DNA of 45,580 nt, from the NCBI GenBank assembly GCA_025054835.1, contig JANWZQ010000128.1, forward strand, positions 1-45,580, in the 5' to 3' direction. The notes below the pieces were generated by a model that saw nothing but the letters and a program-made list of their open reading frames with translations, was not told the origin of the DNA and made no database searches. Origin of the DNA: Chthonomonadaceae bacterium (lineage in GTDB: Bacteria > Armatimonadota > Chthonomonadetes > Chthonomonadales > Chthonomonadaceae). Below are positions 1 through 7,233 of the stretch, piece after piece; the first letter of the stretch is position 1, and every line of letters begins with the position of its first letter. Position numbers and translations under genes: made by a program.

Positions 1-568
1 TATCCGTATCCTCCCGTAGACCGGAGATCCCTGTGTACTCCTCGCGAAAGCCCCCCAGTTGCGCTACCACCTCACGCCGATAGGCCATATTGCACCCCAT
101 CACATGGTGCACCTCAACGTTCCGGCCCGGATCGGCGGCAAAATAGCCCGTCAGTACCCCGCCGGGCAACAGCAGACCGATCTGCTGCACTCCTTCGGTC
201 TCCTCGCCGGGCCGATGGTTCAGCGCGCGCCCCCCGACCGCGCCCACCTGCGGATCCTGAAACCCGGCACGCAACGCGGCCAGCCACCCGGGGTGTGCAA
301 ACGCATCGTCATCCACAAACGCCAGAATATCCCCGGTCGCCTCCTTGATCCCGAGATTGCGTGACGTGGTCATCCGGCCAAAACCGTCCGGGTTCCGCAG
401 ATACTTCACCGCTGCAAACTCCGCCACCACGCGCGCGGTCCGATCATCCGTGGAGGCATCCACCACCACGATCTCGTCCGGAGGCGGCACCTGCGCCCGC
501 AGGCACTCCAGACAACGACGCACATAGTCCGGGCGATTGAGCGTGATGACAATGACCGAGACGCGCAT
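1..568 (-). CDS. family 2 glycosyltransferase, N-terminal part (runs off the window)
   Basis: Reading the complement from ATG at 568 gives a protein starting MRVSVIVITLNRPDYVRRCL, the opening beta strand of GT-A fold family 2 glycosyltransferases. It is followed by EIVVVDASTDD (nucleotide-binding Asp) near residues 32-42 and LAFVDDDAF, which carries the DxD-like metal/nucleotide-sugar motif, near residue 80. The sequence ends at the window edge in GLREDTD, matching the ED acidic motif that usually supplies the catalytic base. About 189 codons are present and the C-terminus lies outside. A GAGGGGG ribosome site sits about 8 bases upstream of the ATG. The family is known to transfer sugars to lipid, protein or polysaccharide acceptors. 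Donor and acceptor cannot be read from the sequence. It diverges from the oxidoreductase at 619. Confidence 0.88.
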   Translation of the reverse strand, partial: MRVSVIVITLNRPDYVRRCLECLRAQVPPPDEIVVVDASTDDRTARVVAEFAAVKYLRNPDGFGRMTTSRNLGIKEATGDILAFVDDDAFAHPGWLAALRAGFQDPQVGAVGGRALNHRPGEETEGVQQIGLLLPGGVLTGYFAADPGRNVEVHHVMGCNMAYRREVVAQLGGFREEYTGISGLREDTD

Positions 569-618
569 GACGGCCCCCTCTGGCTCCGTTCCGTGCCCGC
601 AGGTCCAGGAGGATTTCC

Positions 619-1965
619 ATGACAGAGCAGAGAAGTCTCCCGGGACACAGTGTATCACATCGTTCGGAGCAATCTGGTATGGACCGACGGAACTTTTTCC
701 GGACAGCAACCACGGCCATGGCCTTTCCCGCGATCCCGGCGTTCGGGGCCCGACAGGAAAAGAAGTACCGCACCGCGCTCATCGGCACCGGATGGTGGGG
801 CATGAACATCCTGCGCGAGGCCATCCAGTCCGGGGCATGTACCGTGATCGCGCTCTGCGACGTGGACGCCAACCATCTCCGGCGCGCCGCCGAAGAAGTG
901 AACCGCCTCTGCAGAGACACGCCGGTGCAGTACCGGGACTATCGGGAGCTACTGGACCGGGAGAAGCCGGAGATCGTGATCGTTGCCACGCCAGACCACT
1001 GGCATGCCCTGCAGACCATCGCGGCAGTGAAGGCAGGTGCGCACGTGTATGTGGAGAAACCCATCGGGCATACAATCAACGAAGGAAAAGCCATGGTCCG
1101 GGCGGCGCGTGAGACCGGGCGCGTGGTCCAGGTCGGCACGCATCGCCGGGTCTCTCCCCATAACATCTCCGGAATGGAATTTCTCCGGTCGGGCAAAGTG
1201 GGCCGCATTGGCATGGTGCGCGCTTTTGTGCACTACCCCGGAGGACCGGGCCGCCCCACCCCGGATACGGACCCGCCACCGGGCCTGGACTGGGACCTGT
1301 GGTGCGGCCCCGCACCCCTGAGGCCCTACAACCCCGCGATCCATCCCCGGGGATTCCGGCAATTCCTCGATTTCGCCAACGGTCAGCTGGGCGACTGGGG
1401 GATCCACTGGATGGATCAGATCCTGATGTGGACCGAGGAGCTCTACCCGAAACGGGTCTACTCCACCGGAGGGCGGTTCATCAAACAGGACAGCACCGAT
1501 GCCCCCGATACCCAGACCGCCGTGTTCGAATTCGAATCCTTCGTCGCGGTCTGGGAACACCGCCTCTACGCGGGCAACGAGGCCGAGAAGGCCAGCATCG
1601 GCTGCTACTTCTACGGCACCAACGGCACGTTCCACATGGGATGGCTGGACGGATGGACGTTCTACCCGAGCGATAAGGGGCAACCGGTAGTGCATCAGGA
1701 GGCACGGCTCCACGAGCCCGACCACCAGAACATCCGGGAACTCTGGGCCGACTTTCTGAACGCGATCCGCACCGGAAAGCGCCCGGTATGCGACATTGAG
1801 ATCGGGCACCGCTCCACCAACATGAGCCTGCTGGGCATGCTCTCGATGAAACTCGGGCGCAGCATCCGATGGGACGGCAGGCGAGAGCGCGTGATCGACG
1901 ATCCCGAGGCCAACCGCCTGCTGGAACGCCCCTACCGGAAGCCCTGGACCTACCCGAAGGCCTGA
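619..1965 (+). CDS. Gfo/Idh/MocA family oxidoreductase with twin-arginine signal
   Basis: This 448-residue protein is a putative NAD(P)-dependent sugar or inositol oxidoreductase. After a Tat-type leader (DRRNFFRTATTAM, then a hydrophobic stretch to PAFGA) comes the Rossmann domain with ALIGTGWWG near residues 53-61. VEKPIGHT near residue 145 carries the Lys-Pro typical of the family, and QLGDWGIHWMDQILMW contains the conserved HxxD of the C-terminal alpha/beta domain. The start at 619 has a strong AGGAGG seven bases upstream. An ATG at 679, with GGAG nine bases upstream, would begin right at MDRRNFF and is a real alternative. Tat export of a cofactor-loaded enzyme fits this subgroup, which is common in Planctomycetes and Armatimonadota. 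The substrate is unknown. It diverges from the glycosyltransferase by 50 bases. Confidence 0.9.
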   Translation: MTEQRSLPGHSVSHRSEQSGMDRRNFFRTATTAMAFPAIPAFGARQEKKYRTALIGTGWWGMNILREAIQSGACTVIALCDVDANHLRRAAEEVNRLCRDTPVQYRDYRELLDREKPEIVIVATPDHWHALQTIAAVKAGAHVYVEKPIGHTINEGKAMVRAARETGRVVQVGTHRRVSPHNISGMEFLRSGKVGRIGMVRAFVHYPGGPGRPTPDTDPPPGLDWDLWCGPAPLRPYNPAIHPRGFRQFLDFANGQLGDWGIHWMDQILMWTEELYPKRVYSTGGRFIKQDSTDAPDTQTAVFEFESFVAVWEHRLYAGNEAEKASIGCYFYGTNGTFHMGWLDGWTFYPSDKGQPVVHQEARLHEPDHQNIRELWADFLNAIRTGKRPVCDIEIGHRSTNMSLLGMLSMKLGRSIRWDGRRERVIDDPEANRLLERPYRKPWTYPKA

Positions 1966-1994
1966 TCCACTCAGCACCGGCGATCCGGCACGCA

Positions 1995-2621
1995 TCAATG
2001 AATGGTACTGGCAGCAGAACCGCCCGTCAGGTCGATGACCGGCCCGTCCTCGAAGGGCACGCGCACCAGCAGATGCCGATCGCCGGCGTTGGCCATGCAA
2101 AAGAGCAACCCCTGCGTGAGCCCCAGCGTCTCCGGAGTGCGCTCGGCGTGCACCCGGACCTTGAAAAACAGGGGCAACACATCCGGCTGGAACTGCCCGA
2201 ACTGCAACGCAGGCCCGCGCTTCTCCCCGTCGTCCCGGTACTCGAAGACGAAGCAGTGTGCGCGGTCCACAATCCCCCGGCGCGCATAGAGGGCAAAAAG
2301 AGCCAGATGGCGCGTGCGGTACTCCTCCACACGCTGCGTCATCTGGCAGGCGCACTCCAGCAGACCGATCACCTCTTCCCGGGACAGAAAACGGCGCTCG
2401 ATATCCGGCCCGACTGCCCCGCCAAACTCCTCCGGCAGGTCTTTCAACTCATAGTAGGCGCCATTCTCCGACACGACCGTCCGCACAACGGCGTTCTCGT
2501 ACACAACACCTGCCCCGACCTGCTCTTTCAGGTAATTGATCTGCACCTGAAACTGCTTCTGATGCGCGGCTCGCAGCAGAGCGATCTCCACTTTCTGCAC
2601 CGGATCCAGCTGGTCCTCCAT
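1995..2621 (-). CDS. hypothetical protein, 208 residues
   Basis: I do not recognise this protein. It begins MEDQLDPVQKVEIALLRAAHQ with a helical, Gln- and Lys-rich first 40 residues, and contains no signal peptide or membrane segment. The middle (about 60-110) is Glu- and Arg-rich and probably helical. The second half (115-200) is rich in Val, Phe and Leu with alternating polar residues (HCFVFEYRDDG, VLPLFFKVRVHAE), which suggests beta strands. The ATG at 2621 has AGGGGG about nine bases upstream. It follows the membrane protein at 2838-3548 in the same direction after a 216-base gap, so co-transcription is possible but not shown. Codon use and composition match neighbouring genes, so I consider it real. 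No catalytic motif is visible. Confidence 0.7.
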   Translation of the reverse strand: MEDQLDPVQKVEIALLRAAHQKQFQVQINYLKEQVGAGVVYENAVVRTVVSENGAYYELKDLPEEFGGAVGPDIERRFLSREEVIGLLECACQMTQRVEEYRTRHLALFALYARRGIVDRAHCFVFEYRDDGEKRGPALQFGQFQPDVLPLFFKVRVHAERTPETLGLTQGLLFCMANAGDRHLLVRVPFEDGPVIDLTGGSAASTIH

Positions 2622-2837
2622 CCAGTGCGGCCCCCTTTTGCGGACTCAGAGCCGACGGGAAGCCGTACCCCGGCCCCGGCACGCCGGCCATACTCCCGGC
2701 AGTACGGACCTCCCCGTCGGTGCATCTGGCAGCTATCCATTTCGACGTCCGGAGCGTGGCGGCCTGCCACCGATGAGCCTGCGCGCAGTCCCGTGCCCCG
2801 AAAAGCAGCTCCAGATGGTCACTGCCCCTGCCGCACT

Positions 2838-3548
2838 TTACCTCTCCCTGCCATATTTTCTCTCCATCCACAGGGGCACCAGAGATACAAGTACAGAACA
2901 CCCCATGATGATGAGAAACGTTGTGAAGCAGGTGTTGAAGTCCTTGCCGCCCATCAAACGCATGAGCACCATCACGAGACAGCCGAGTTGCAGAAATGCG
3001 ACATACACGGCCCCGACCATTACCTGCCCCGTCCCTGCCTGCTGGGAAGCATTCTCCTGGGCCAGCATGTGACGCCATGAGGTAGTAGCAACATAGTAGC
3101 CCATCAGGAGTACCGGGATGGCATTGCGCCCGGTAGCAGCATCAAAGGCCGCGTCAAACACCACATAAGTCCAGCCGGTCATAACGACAGGCGCAGTGAA
3201 CACAAGTCCCAGAACGCCCAGAGCAATACATGGGATGCCCAGTACCGCTTTCGAGAAGGTGCTTGCGGTACTGAAAAGCCACATGCCGGGCAGGAGGAGC
3301 AATCCCCCGAGAACAAGTAACACAGAAATAACAATAAATCCCACGAATGCCCATAGCAACCCGGTAATGAGAATCCTCCACTCGCCGATCACAGCAAGCC
3401 ACAGGAGTACCGGTATGAGTGCTAGCTCCAGAAGATGGCCCAGCACAAGCATCACGCATACCGGGATCATTACTACACCACTTAAGACCTCTTCCGCCTT
3501 CTGAGTTGAATTCAGGCCATCTGAAAGCGGCGCACGCAGCTCGGTCAT
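2838..3548 (-). CDS. polytopic membrane protein of unknown function
   Basis: This 236-residue protein has about six hydrophobic segments, at roughly residues 25-55, 58-92, 103-125, 140-156, 172-196 and 205-226, and a basic C-terminus ending WMERKYGRER. It therefore sits in the cytoplasmic membrane. A short polar N-terminus (MTELRAPLSDGLNSTQKAEE) precedes the first segment. No transporter or enzyme signature is visible. GAGGGGAAACC lies just before the ATG, and a strong promoter (TTGACA, 17 bases, TATAAA) lies about 40-60 bases upstream. The gene is noticeably more AT-rich than its surroundings, including an AT-rich leader, which could indicate recent acquisition or simply membrane-protein codon bias. 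Confidence 0.75.
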   Translation of the reverse strand: MTELRAPLSDGLNSTQKAEEVLSGVVMIPVCVMLVLGHLLELALIPVLLWLAVIGEWRILITGLLWAFVGFIVISVLLVLGGLLLLPGMWLFSTASTFSKAVLGIPCIALGVLGLVFTAPVVMTGWTYVVFDAAFDAATGRNAIPVLLMGYYVATTSWRHMLAQENASQQAGTGQVMVGAVYVAFLQLGCLVMVLMRLMGGKDFNTCFTTFLIIMGCSVLVSLVPLWMERKYGRER

Positions 3549-3581
3549 GGTTTCCCCTCACTGGCTCAAAGTATACTGCCA

Positions 3582-3610
3582 TTTATACATAAATAAAAAC
3601 CCTCTGTCAA
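3582..3610 (-). promoter_or_regulatory. sigma-70 type promoter for the membrane protein gene
   Basis: On the minus strand the consensus -35 TTGACA (3605-3610) is followed after 17 bases by TATAAA (3582-3587). It lies 34 bases upstream of the ATG at 3548. A second -10-like TATACT occurs just downstream. Confidence 0.65.
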
Positions 3611-3760
3611 TAACAGATATCGATCACAGCAGGAAGGGCCGATGCGGTGTCACGTACTGCGCGCAGGGACTTTCCATCAGACACAGGAGATGCACTGGGG
3701 GCAAACCAGAGGGATGGATCCCCGGCGCTCCCGGAGACTGCCGGTTTGCCGCTGCCGATG

Positions 3761-4867
3761 TCAGGGCGCCTTCAGGGATCTCCGCGCCCTGTTGCGCCAT
3801 CGCCGCCCCTGATCCACCCCGGAGGCAATGGCCCGGTGCCACGCTGTCACTGTGTCGCCAAGCAGATTATGCCCTTCAAAGTAGAGCCACACGAAGTGAT
3901 CACAGCGGCTCAACGCCTCCGCCAGCGTTCGGGCATAGATGTCGGGGTTCATCTCCCTTCCGGTAGGTTCATCCGTGCTATCATAGATGCCCCAGCTGAC
4001 GCTCACAGCAGGCCACTCCGGCCGCAACGATGCGGGAATGAATGGAGTCCGGGCCCTCTCCGAAGCGATGCCCCACTTCTGCCACCGGTAAGCCGTCTGA
4101 AACTCCTCTCCGGACCGCAGGGCGTACAGTTCACCGCCATCGCAGAGCAACACGGTCCCGCGCGCCTGCAACATGCCCGCAAAGAAAGGTCCCCACAGCT
4201 CATTCGCCTCCGGCAGGTGATACACTATCGGTGGGCCATTGTAGGCGGATAACGTGGGGCCGTGCAGGGTCACCACCACGGCCTCCGGAAAACCACGGCG
4301 GATCGCAGCCATGACCTCGGCCCCACGCTCGCGAGCCTGCTCCCGGTACGCATCCAGCGTTCTCGGGTACTTGCAGTCCTCCGGAAAGTTGGCCCAGCTG
4401 CCGAAATACTCCTCATTATCAAAAGCGATCCCGACCAGCCCTGCCTCGCGGCACGCCGCCGCGAACGTTTCCCAGTTAGCGATGGCAACAGACCAGTCGT
4501 CAAACAGATCCGCCGGGCGATCGTTGTAAACCAGCGCGAAGTGGTAACGCAGGCGCCGTGCAGGCATGTCCTTCACCGGTCGCAGTTCTTCCCGCACCGT
4601 CTGTGGCGCCAACCGGGTGCTCGACATCACCCCGAAGGACGATTTGTCCAGGTACAGGAAGAAACCGTCGACTCCAACAAGGTTCCTCTCCAGATGCTCC
4701 AGATGCTCCCGGATCCGTTGCGGCCGTGCCCGTTCGGGCCCCCACTGGTGCAGGATCACCCGCGCCTTCGCCCGGAATGATGCCGCGCGCGATCCATCCG
4801 CGCCCGCGCTCGCCGCGCCGGCCAGCACGGCAGACAGGGCAAGCCATGGAATGTACTGTGTGCTCAT
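3761..4867 (-). CDS. secreted protein, possibly a TIM-barrel glycosidase-like protein
   Basis: The 368-residue product starts with a signal peptide (MSTQYIPWLALSAVLAGAASAGA), so it is exported. I place the start at ATG 4867 because GGAGGGA sits five to six bases upstream; an in-frame GTG directly before it is too close. The mature part contains GFFLYLDKSSFG near residue 70, GLVGIAFDNEEYFGSW near 150 with an acidic DNEE cluster, and DHFVWLYFEGHNLL near 335. Alternating strands ending in acidic residues, and aromatic WLYFEG near the end, resemble glycoside hydrolase TIM barrels, but I cannot assign a family. Residues 92-114 are encoded by a 68-base stretch that recurs in inverted orientation at 5067-5134. 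It has no close downstream partner in its own direction. Confidence 0.78.
   Translation of the reverse strand: MSTQYIPWLALSAVLAGAASAGADGSRAASFRAKARVILHQWGPERARPQRIREHLEHLERNLVGVDGFFLYLDKSSFGVMSSTRLAPQTVREELRPVKDMPARRLRYHFALVYNDRPADLFDDWSVAIANWETFAAACREAGLVGIAFDNEEYFGSWANFPEDCKYPRTLDAYREQARERGAEVMAAIRRGFPEAVVVTLHGPTLSAYNGPPIVYHLPEANELWGPFFAGMLQARGTVLLCDGGELYALRSGEEFQTAYRWQKWGIASERARTPFIPASLRPEWPAVSVSWGIYDSTDEPTGREMNPDIYARTLAEALSRCDHFVWLYFEGHNLLGDTVTAWHRAIASGVDQGRRWRNRARRSLKAP
4528..4595. repeat. left arm of a 68-bp perfect inverted repeat
   Basis: This stretch lies inside the secreted-protein gene (residues 92-114, EELRPVKDMPARRLRYHFAL). Its reverse complement is identical, base for base, to 5067-5134. 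Allowing one mismatch, identity extends five more bases, to 4600 and 5062. The arms are 471 bases apart. Confidence 0.95.
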
Positions 4868-4942
4868 CACTCCCTCCCCCCACAGCAGACAATCGGCCCC
4901 GTCACTCTGATATCACAGACGGAGCCGGAGGATCATGCATAA

Positions 4943-4960
4943 GTGTTACGATTGTTACAC
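4943..4960. promoter_or_regulatory. operator-like near-palindrome
   Basis: GTGTTAC, four bases, GTTACAC: seven-base arms pair with one mismatch. It lies 76 bases upstream of the ATG at 4867. The function is a guess. Confidence 0.3.
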
Positions 4961-5066
4961 TGGAAACAGAGCAGAACAGGAGGATCACGGTGCGAAGCGC
5001 AGAGCGGATCATCGATGACGTGAGGGTTGTCGCGATAACGCGCGGGGAACGACCGGCGCGCACGGC

Positions 5067-5134
5067 GCGGGAAGAACTGCGACCGGTGAAGGACATGCCT
5101 GCACGGCGCCTGCGTTACCACTTCGCGCTGGTTT
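5067..5134 (+). pseudogene. inverted 68-bp copy of an internal piece of the secreted-protein gene
   Basis: Read on the plus strand this encodes the same residues (EELRPVKDMPARRLRYHFAL) as codons 92-114 of the gene at 3761-4867, with no base change. The flanking sequence is unrelated on the 3' side and has no recognisable remainder of the gene. It is a partial duplication, not a second gene. Complete identity implies a recent event, ongoing gene conversion, or an assembly or amplification artefact. Confidence 0.8.
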
Positions 5135-5443
5135 CCACGGTGGAGAAAGCCAGAGAGCACAGAGGTCTGCCCCCCATTCACCCCGGCCCCTACCCCGGTC
5201 GGTCCGGCGTGGCCTGCGGGAGCCACACAGTGCCACTGTGCGGTGCACAGGCAGAAATCAGAGAGCGAGCCCTGCGCGATAACGGCGCATACCATGATGA
5301 GCCCGCGCAGAGTTCACTCCCTGCCTGTTCCAGCTATCACCCTGCCCCGCGTTCGTCTGCAGGCCGGTTCTGTTCGGTAGTTGCCCTGGGTCACACGGCA
5401 CCGTCAGCTGGTTCTGAGCAACCGGGTGCACCGGGTCAGTGCG

Positions 5444-6202
5444 TCATCGCACAGAGATTTTTTTCTCGCCGCCACGCCGCTGAAAGCTTTTTCTCACGAT
5501 TGCGGCAATGCTCTCGGCTCGGGGCAGAAACTTCTCCTGCCACTCATAGCAGTACCTGGCATCACGAAACGGCTCCGCGGGCTCGTGTGCGTACAGATGC
5601 AGGAACAGAAAGTCATACGCAATGTACTCTCTGGAGTATCGAGTGAGATACCTGTTCTCCCATTTATGCAGGAAACGCCGTAACTCGAAAAAGGCAGCAA
5701 AGTTATCGTTCATGGAACGGTGCAGAGCAAGCTCCTCCACCACGAACCGGGCCAGGGCTGTCAGACCGCTGCCTGTGGTTCTGCTACCGAGCGTGCTGAT
5801 CCAGTGCTCGTACTCATACCCGCGAAAGCGCAGAGCACATACCGACTCTGCCTCCGCAACCTCGTTCGGAAACACCACCTGCTGCCGATCCGGGTCCAGC
5901 AACGGGACGAGATGGTAGTATCCCTTACGCTTCGCGATATCCACAGGTCTCTCGTCATCAATGTTCGTTACCGTCAAAGATGCCCCCATGTCCAGCAACC
6001 GCTGGATCACTTCCAGCGGCGCATTCCCATGTACCGCCTGATGCAATGGTGTGTACAGGGCTTCCCCTCCAGGACGCGTGGCGTTGATGAGATCCGGATG
6101 CGCGTAGAGAATGTCAAGAACTTTCTTCCAGTTGTACTCTTTCGCCGCATCCGCAAGCTGATGCCGGACCAGAACTCTGCTACCGGGCCTTCCCTGAACC
6201 AT
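5444..6202 (-). CDS. ankyrin-repeat protein
   Basis: The 252-residue protein begins MVQGRPGSRVLVRHQLADAA. I chose ATG 6202 because GGGAG lies eight bases upstream and upstream frame sequence is AT-rich promoter DNA. Residues 15-45 look like a degenerate ankyrin unit (ADAAKEYNWKKVLDILYAHP). Residues 50-80 match well, with TPLHQAVHGNAPLEVIQRLL and MGASLTVTN, and 82-103 form a third unit (ERPVDIAKRKGYYHLVPLL). Ankyrin units generally bind other proteins. The C-terminal 140 residues are polar and aromatic (RFLHKWENRYLTRYSREYIAYD) and not recognised. No export signal is present, so it is probably cytoplasmic. It stands alone behind its own strong promoter with a palindrome over the -10 box. Confidence 0.82.
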   Translation of the reverse strand: MVQGRPGSRVLVRHQLADAAKEYNWKKVLDILYAHPDLINATRPGGEALYTPLHQAVHGNAPLEVIQRLLDMGASLTVTNIDDERPVDIAKRKGYYHLVPLLDPDRQQVVFPNEVAEAESVCALRFRGYEYEHWISTLGSRTTGSGLTALARFVVEELALHRSMNDNFAAFFELRRFLHKWENRYLTRYSREYIAYDFLFLHLYAHEPAEPFRDARYCYEWQEKFLPRAESIAAIVRKSFQRRGGEKKISVR

Positions 6203-6346
6203 GGACGTAACTCCCTGCGTGCAACAAAACATGCGTAGCCCGCCCTCAGAGCGACTACGCCAGACCACAGGCCACATCCTGCTGCGCCGTTGCAGCACGA
6301 CGTGAAGCAAGAACAGCAGGTAGAAATCCGGATTTCTATTGCTTGT

Positions 6347-6375
6347 ATTGTAGCATACAATTTGTATAATGTCAA
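6347..6375 (-). promoter_or_regulatory. strong promoter of the ankyrin gene with overlapping palindrome
   Basis: On the minus strand TTGACA (6370-6375), 17 bases, TACAAT (6347-6352). The -10 is part of a perfect 6-3-6 inverted repeat (ATTGTA, GCA, TACAAT; 6347-6361), a plausible repressor site. The untranslated leader would be about 138 bases. Confidence 0.65.
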
Positions 6376-6878
6376 ACAAAAAAGTTGCCGGAAGCCCCTG
6401 TGGAGACACAACAGACATCGCCGGGAGACCCTCCGGGCAGGAGGCAGAGACGCGAAGAGGACCGGGGCAACGAGGCAAGCGTTTCTCCTGGTGGCCGGGG
6501 ATACGGACAGCAGGAAGGTTGTGCTGGTAACACGGCCGGGAACTGATCACCGGAGCCGCCACAGCGTCCCGTTATGAGCACTTCCCGTCAGCAGGTGGGC
6601 AGAGCGGAACGTTGCCTCTGCGGAAGAGCCGCAGGCCCTGTACGTGCTCCGGTCGGTCGAAGCTGGCAGGATCAAAACGGGTGAGCGGCGTGTTCCTCGA
6701 ATGGGATTAGACGACTGCAACACCCGGAACCCGACTGCAAGCGCGGGCACCTCCCACTTCTGGACCATGCGGGAGCGCCCCGGGCGACGATTACCCGGGC
6801 AAGAGAGGCCGGGGCATGCGTCGTTCTCATGACGACAGCAACGCCCTGGCCCCCTGTCTTCCAGCATTACCACGATGG
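6376..6878. other. 503-bp region with no recognisable gene
   Basis: Between the ankyrin promoter and the parS array I see no gene, tRNA or conserved RNA. Open frames on both strands lack ribosome sites and protein-like composition. Two GC-rich CCCGGG words near 6780-6802 can pair as a short hairpin. Confidence 0.55.
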
Positions 6879-6894
6879 CGTTTCACGTGAAACG
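6879..6894. other. parS: parS site 1
   Basis: 16-bp perfect palindrome whose 14-bp core GTTTCACGTGAAAC equals the core of the Bacillus subtilis parS consensus TGTTTCACGTGAAACA, the ParB (Spo0J) loading site. Confidence 0.9.
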
Positions 6895-6958
6895 GTTGCG
6901 GCCATTCCCGAGCATCCCCGACTGCGCTGCGGGGCACGCCGGCAACGTACAGAGGCAC

Positions 6959-6974
6959 CGTTTCACGTGAAACG
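6959..6974. other. parS: parS site 2
   Basis: Identical 16-bp palindrome, 80 bases after site 1. It opens the first of two related 58-bp units (6959-7016). Confidence 0.9.
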
Positions 6975-7016
6975 GATCGGGTTCTTCCGACTTCGGAGTT
7001 TTCCGGGATAGGTCGA

Positions 7017-7032
7017 TGTTTCACGTGAAACG
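7017..7032. other. parS: parS site 3
   Basis: Same core, with T instead of C as first flanking base, which is closer to the B. subtilis consensus. It opens the second 58-bp unit (7017-7074); the two 42-base spacers agree at about two thirds of positions. Confidence 0.9.
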
Positions 7033-7074
7033 GATGCGGCGTTTCCGAAACAGGAATTTTCCGTGATAGGGCCG

Positions 7075-7090
7075 CGTTTCACGTGAAACG
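7075..7090. other. parS: parS site 4
   Basis: Same core as the other sites, exactly 58 bases after site 3. Confidence 0.9.
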
Positions 7091-7146
7091 GGTGGGATCC
7101 GGCCCGTGCAGGGCTCCTGATGGTGGGGGCTGTGATACCCCGACAC

Positions 7147-7162
7147 CGTTTCACGTGAAACG
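7147..7162. other. parS: parS site 5
   Basis: Same core, 72 bases after site 4. Here the palindrome extends three further bases on each side (7144-7165), making 22 perfectly symmetric bases. It is the site closest to recA. Confidence 0.9.
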
Positions 7163-7185
7163 GTGCCATGCGGAGTACACATGCA

Positions 7186-7213
7186 GATGCCGGGCATGGA
7201 ACTGCCCGGCATC
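7186..7213 (-). terminator. hairpin downstream of recA
   Basis: Perfect 11-bp stem (GATGCCGGGCA / TGCCCGGCATC) with a six-base loop, starting about 20 bases past the recA stop codon. No T-run follows, so it may act as a 3' stabiliser or a weak terminator. Confidence 0.5.
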
Positions 7214-7233
7214 GCTGCGGCGTGCCTGCGCGC

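Larger units (their letters stand above)
4868..5443. other. 576-bp region without an intact gene, containing a duplicated gene fragment
   Basis: I see no convincing gene here. Open frames exist on both strands but lack a ribosome site and a consistent protein-like composition. The recognisable elements are the inverted copy of the upstream gene fragment at 5067-5134 and an imperfect palindrome built on two TGTTAC words at 4943-4960, which lies upstream of the secreted-protein gene and could be an operator. The remainder may be decayed DNA. Confidence 0.6.

Noticed and set aside
949-2355. 468-residue minus-strand frame opposite the Gfo/Idh gene
   Set aside because: It is antisense to a gene with clear motifs and has the Gly/Arg/His-rich composition of a shadow frame.
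1869-3080. 403-residue plus-strand frame opposite two hypothetical genes
   Set aside because: The minus-strand genes have promoters, ribosome sites and protein-like hydrophobicity; this one lacks all of these.
4868-5443. Insertion sequence carrying the inverted repeats as ends
   Set aside because: The 471-base interior has no transposase, and the arms are part of a coding sequence and lack target duplications.
4558-5646. 362-residue plus-strand open frame across the inverted repeat
   Set aside because: It runs antisense to the secreted-protein gene and into the 3' end of the ankyrin gene, is biased in Arg, Pro and Ser, and has no ribosome site. Its only familiar part is the duplicated fragment.
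5444-6562. Extended 372-residue form of the ankyrin protein
   Set aside because: The extra 120 residues translate the promoter and leader; ATG 6202 has a good ribosome site.
6600-6830. Possible tRNA in the gap upstream of the parS array
   Set aside because: I looked for a T-loop GTTCGA word and acceptor pairing on both strands and found neither.
6879-7165. CRISPR-like array
   Set aside because: The repeats are 16-base palindromes with irregular starts (80, 58, 58, 72), the spacers are partly alike, and no cas genes are present. The sequence matches parS.
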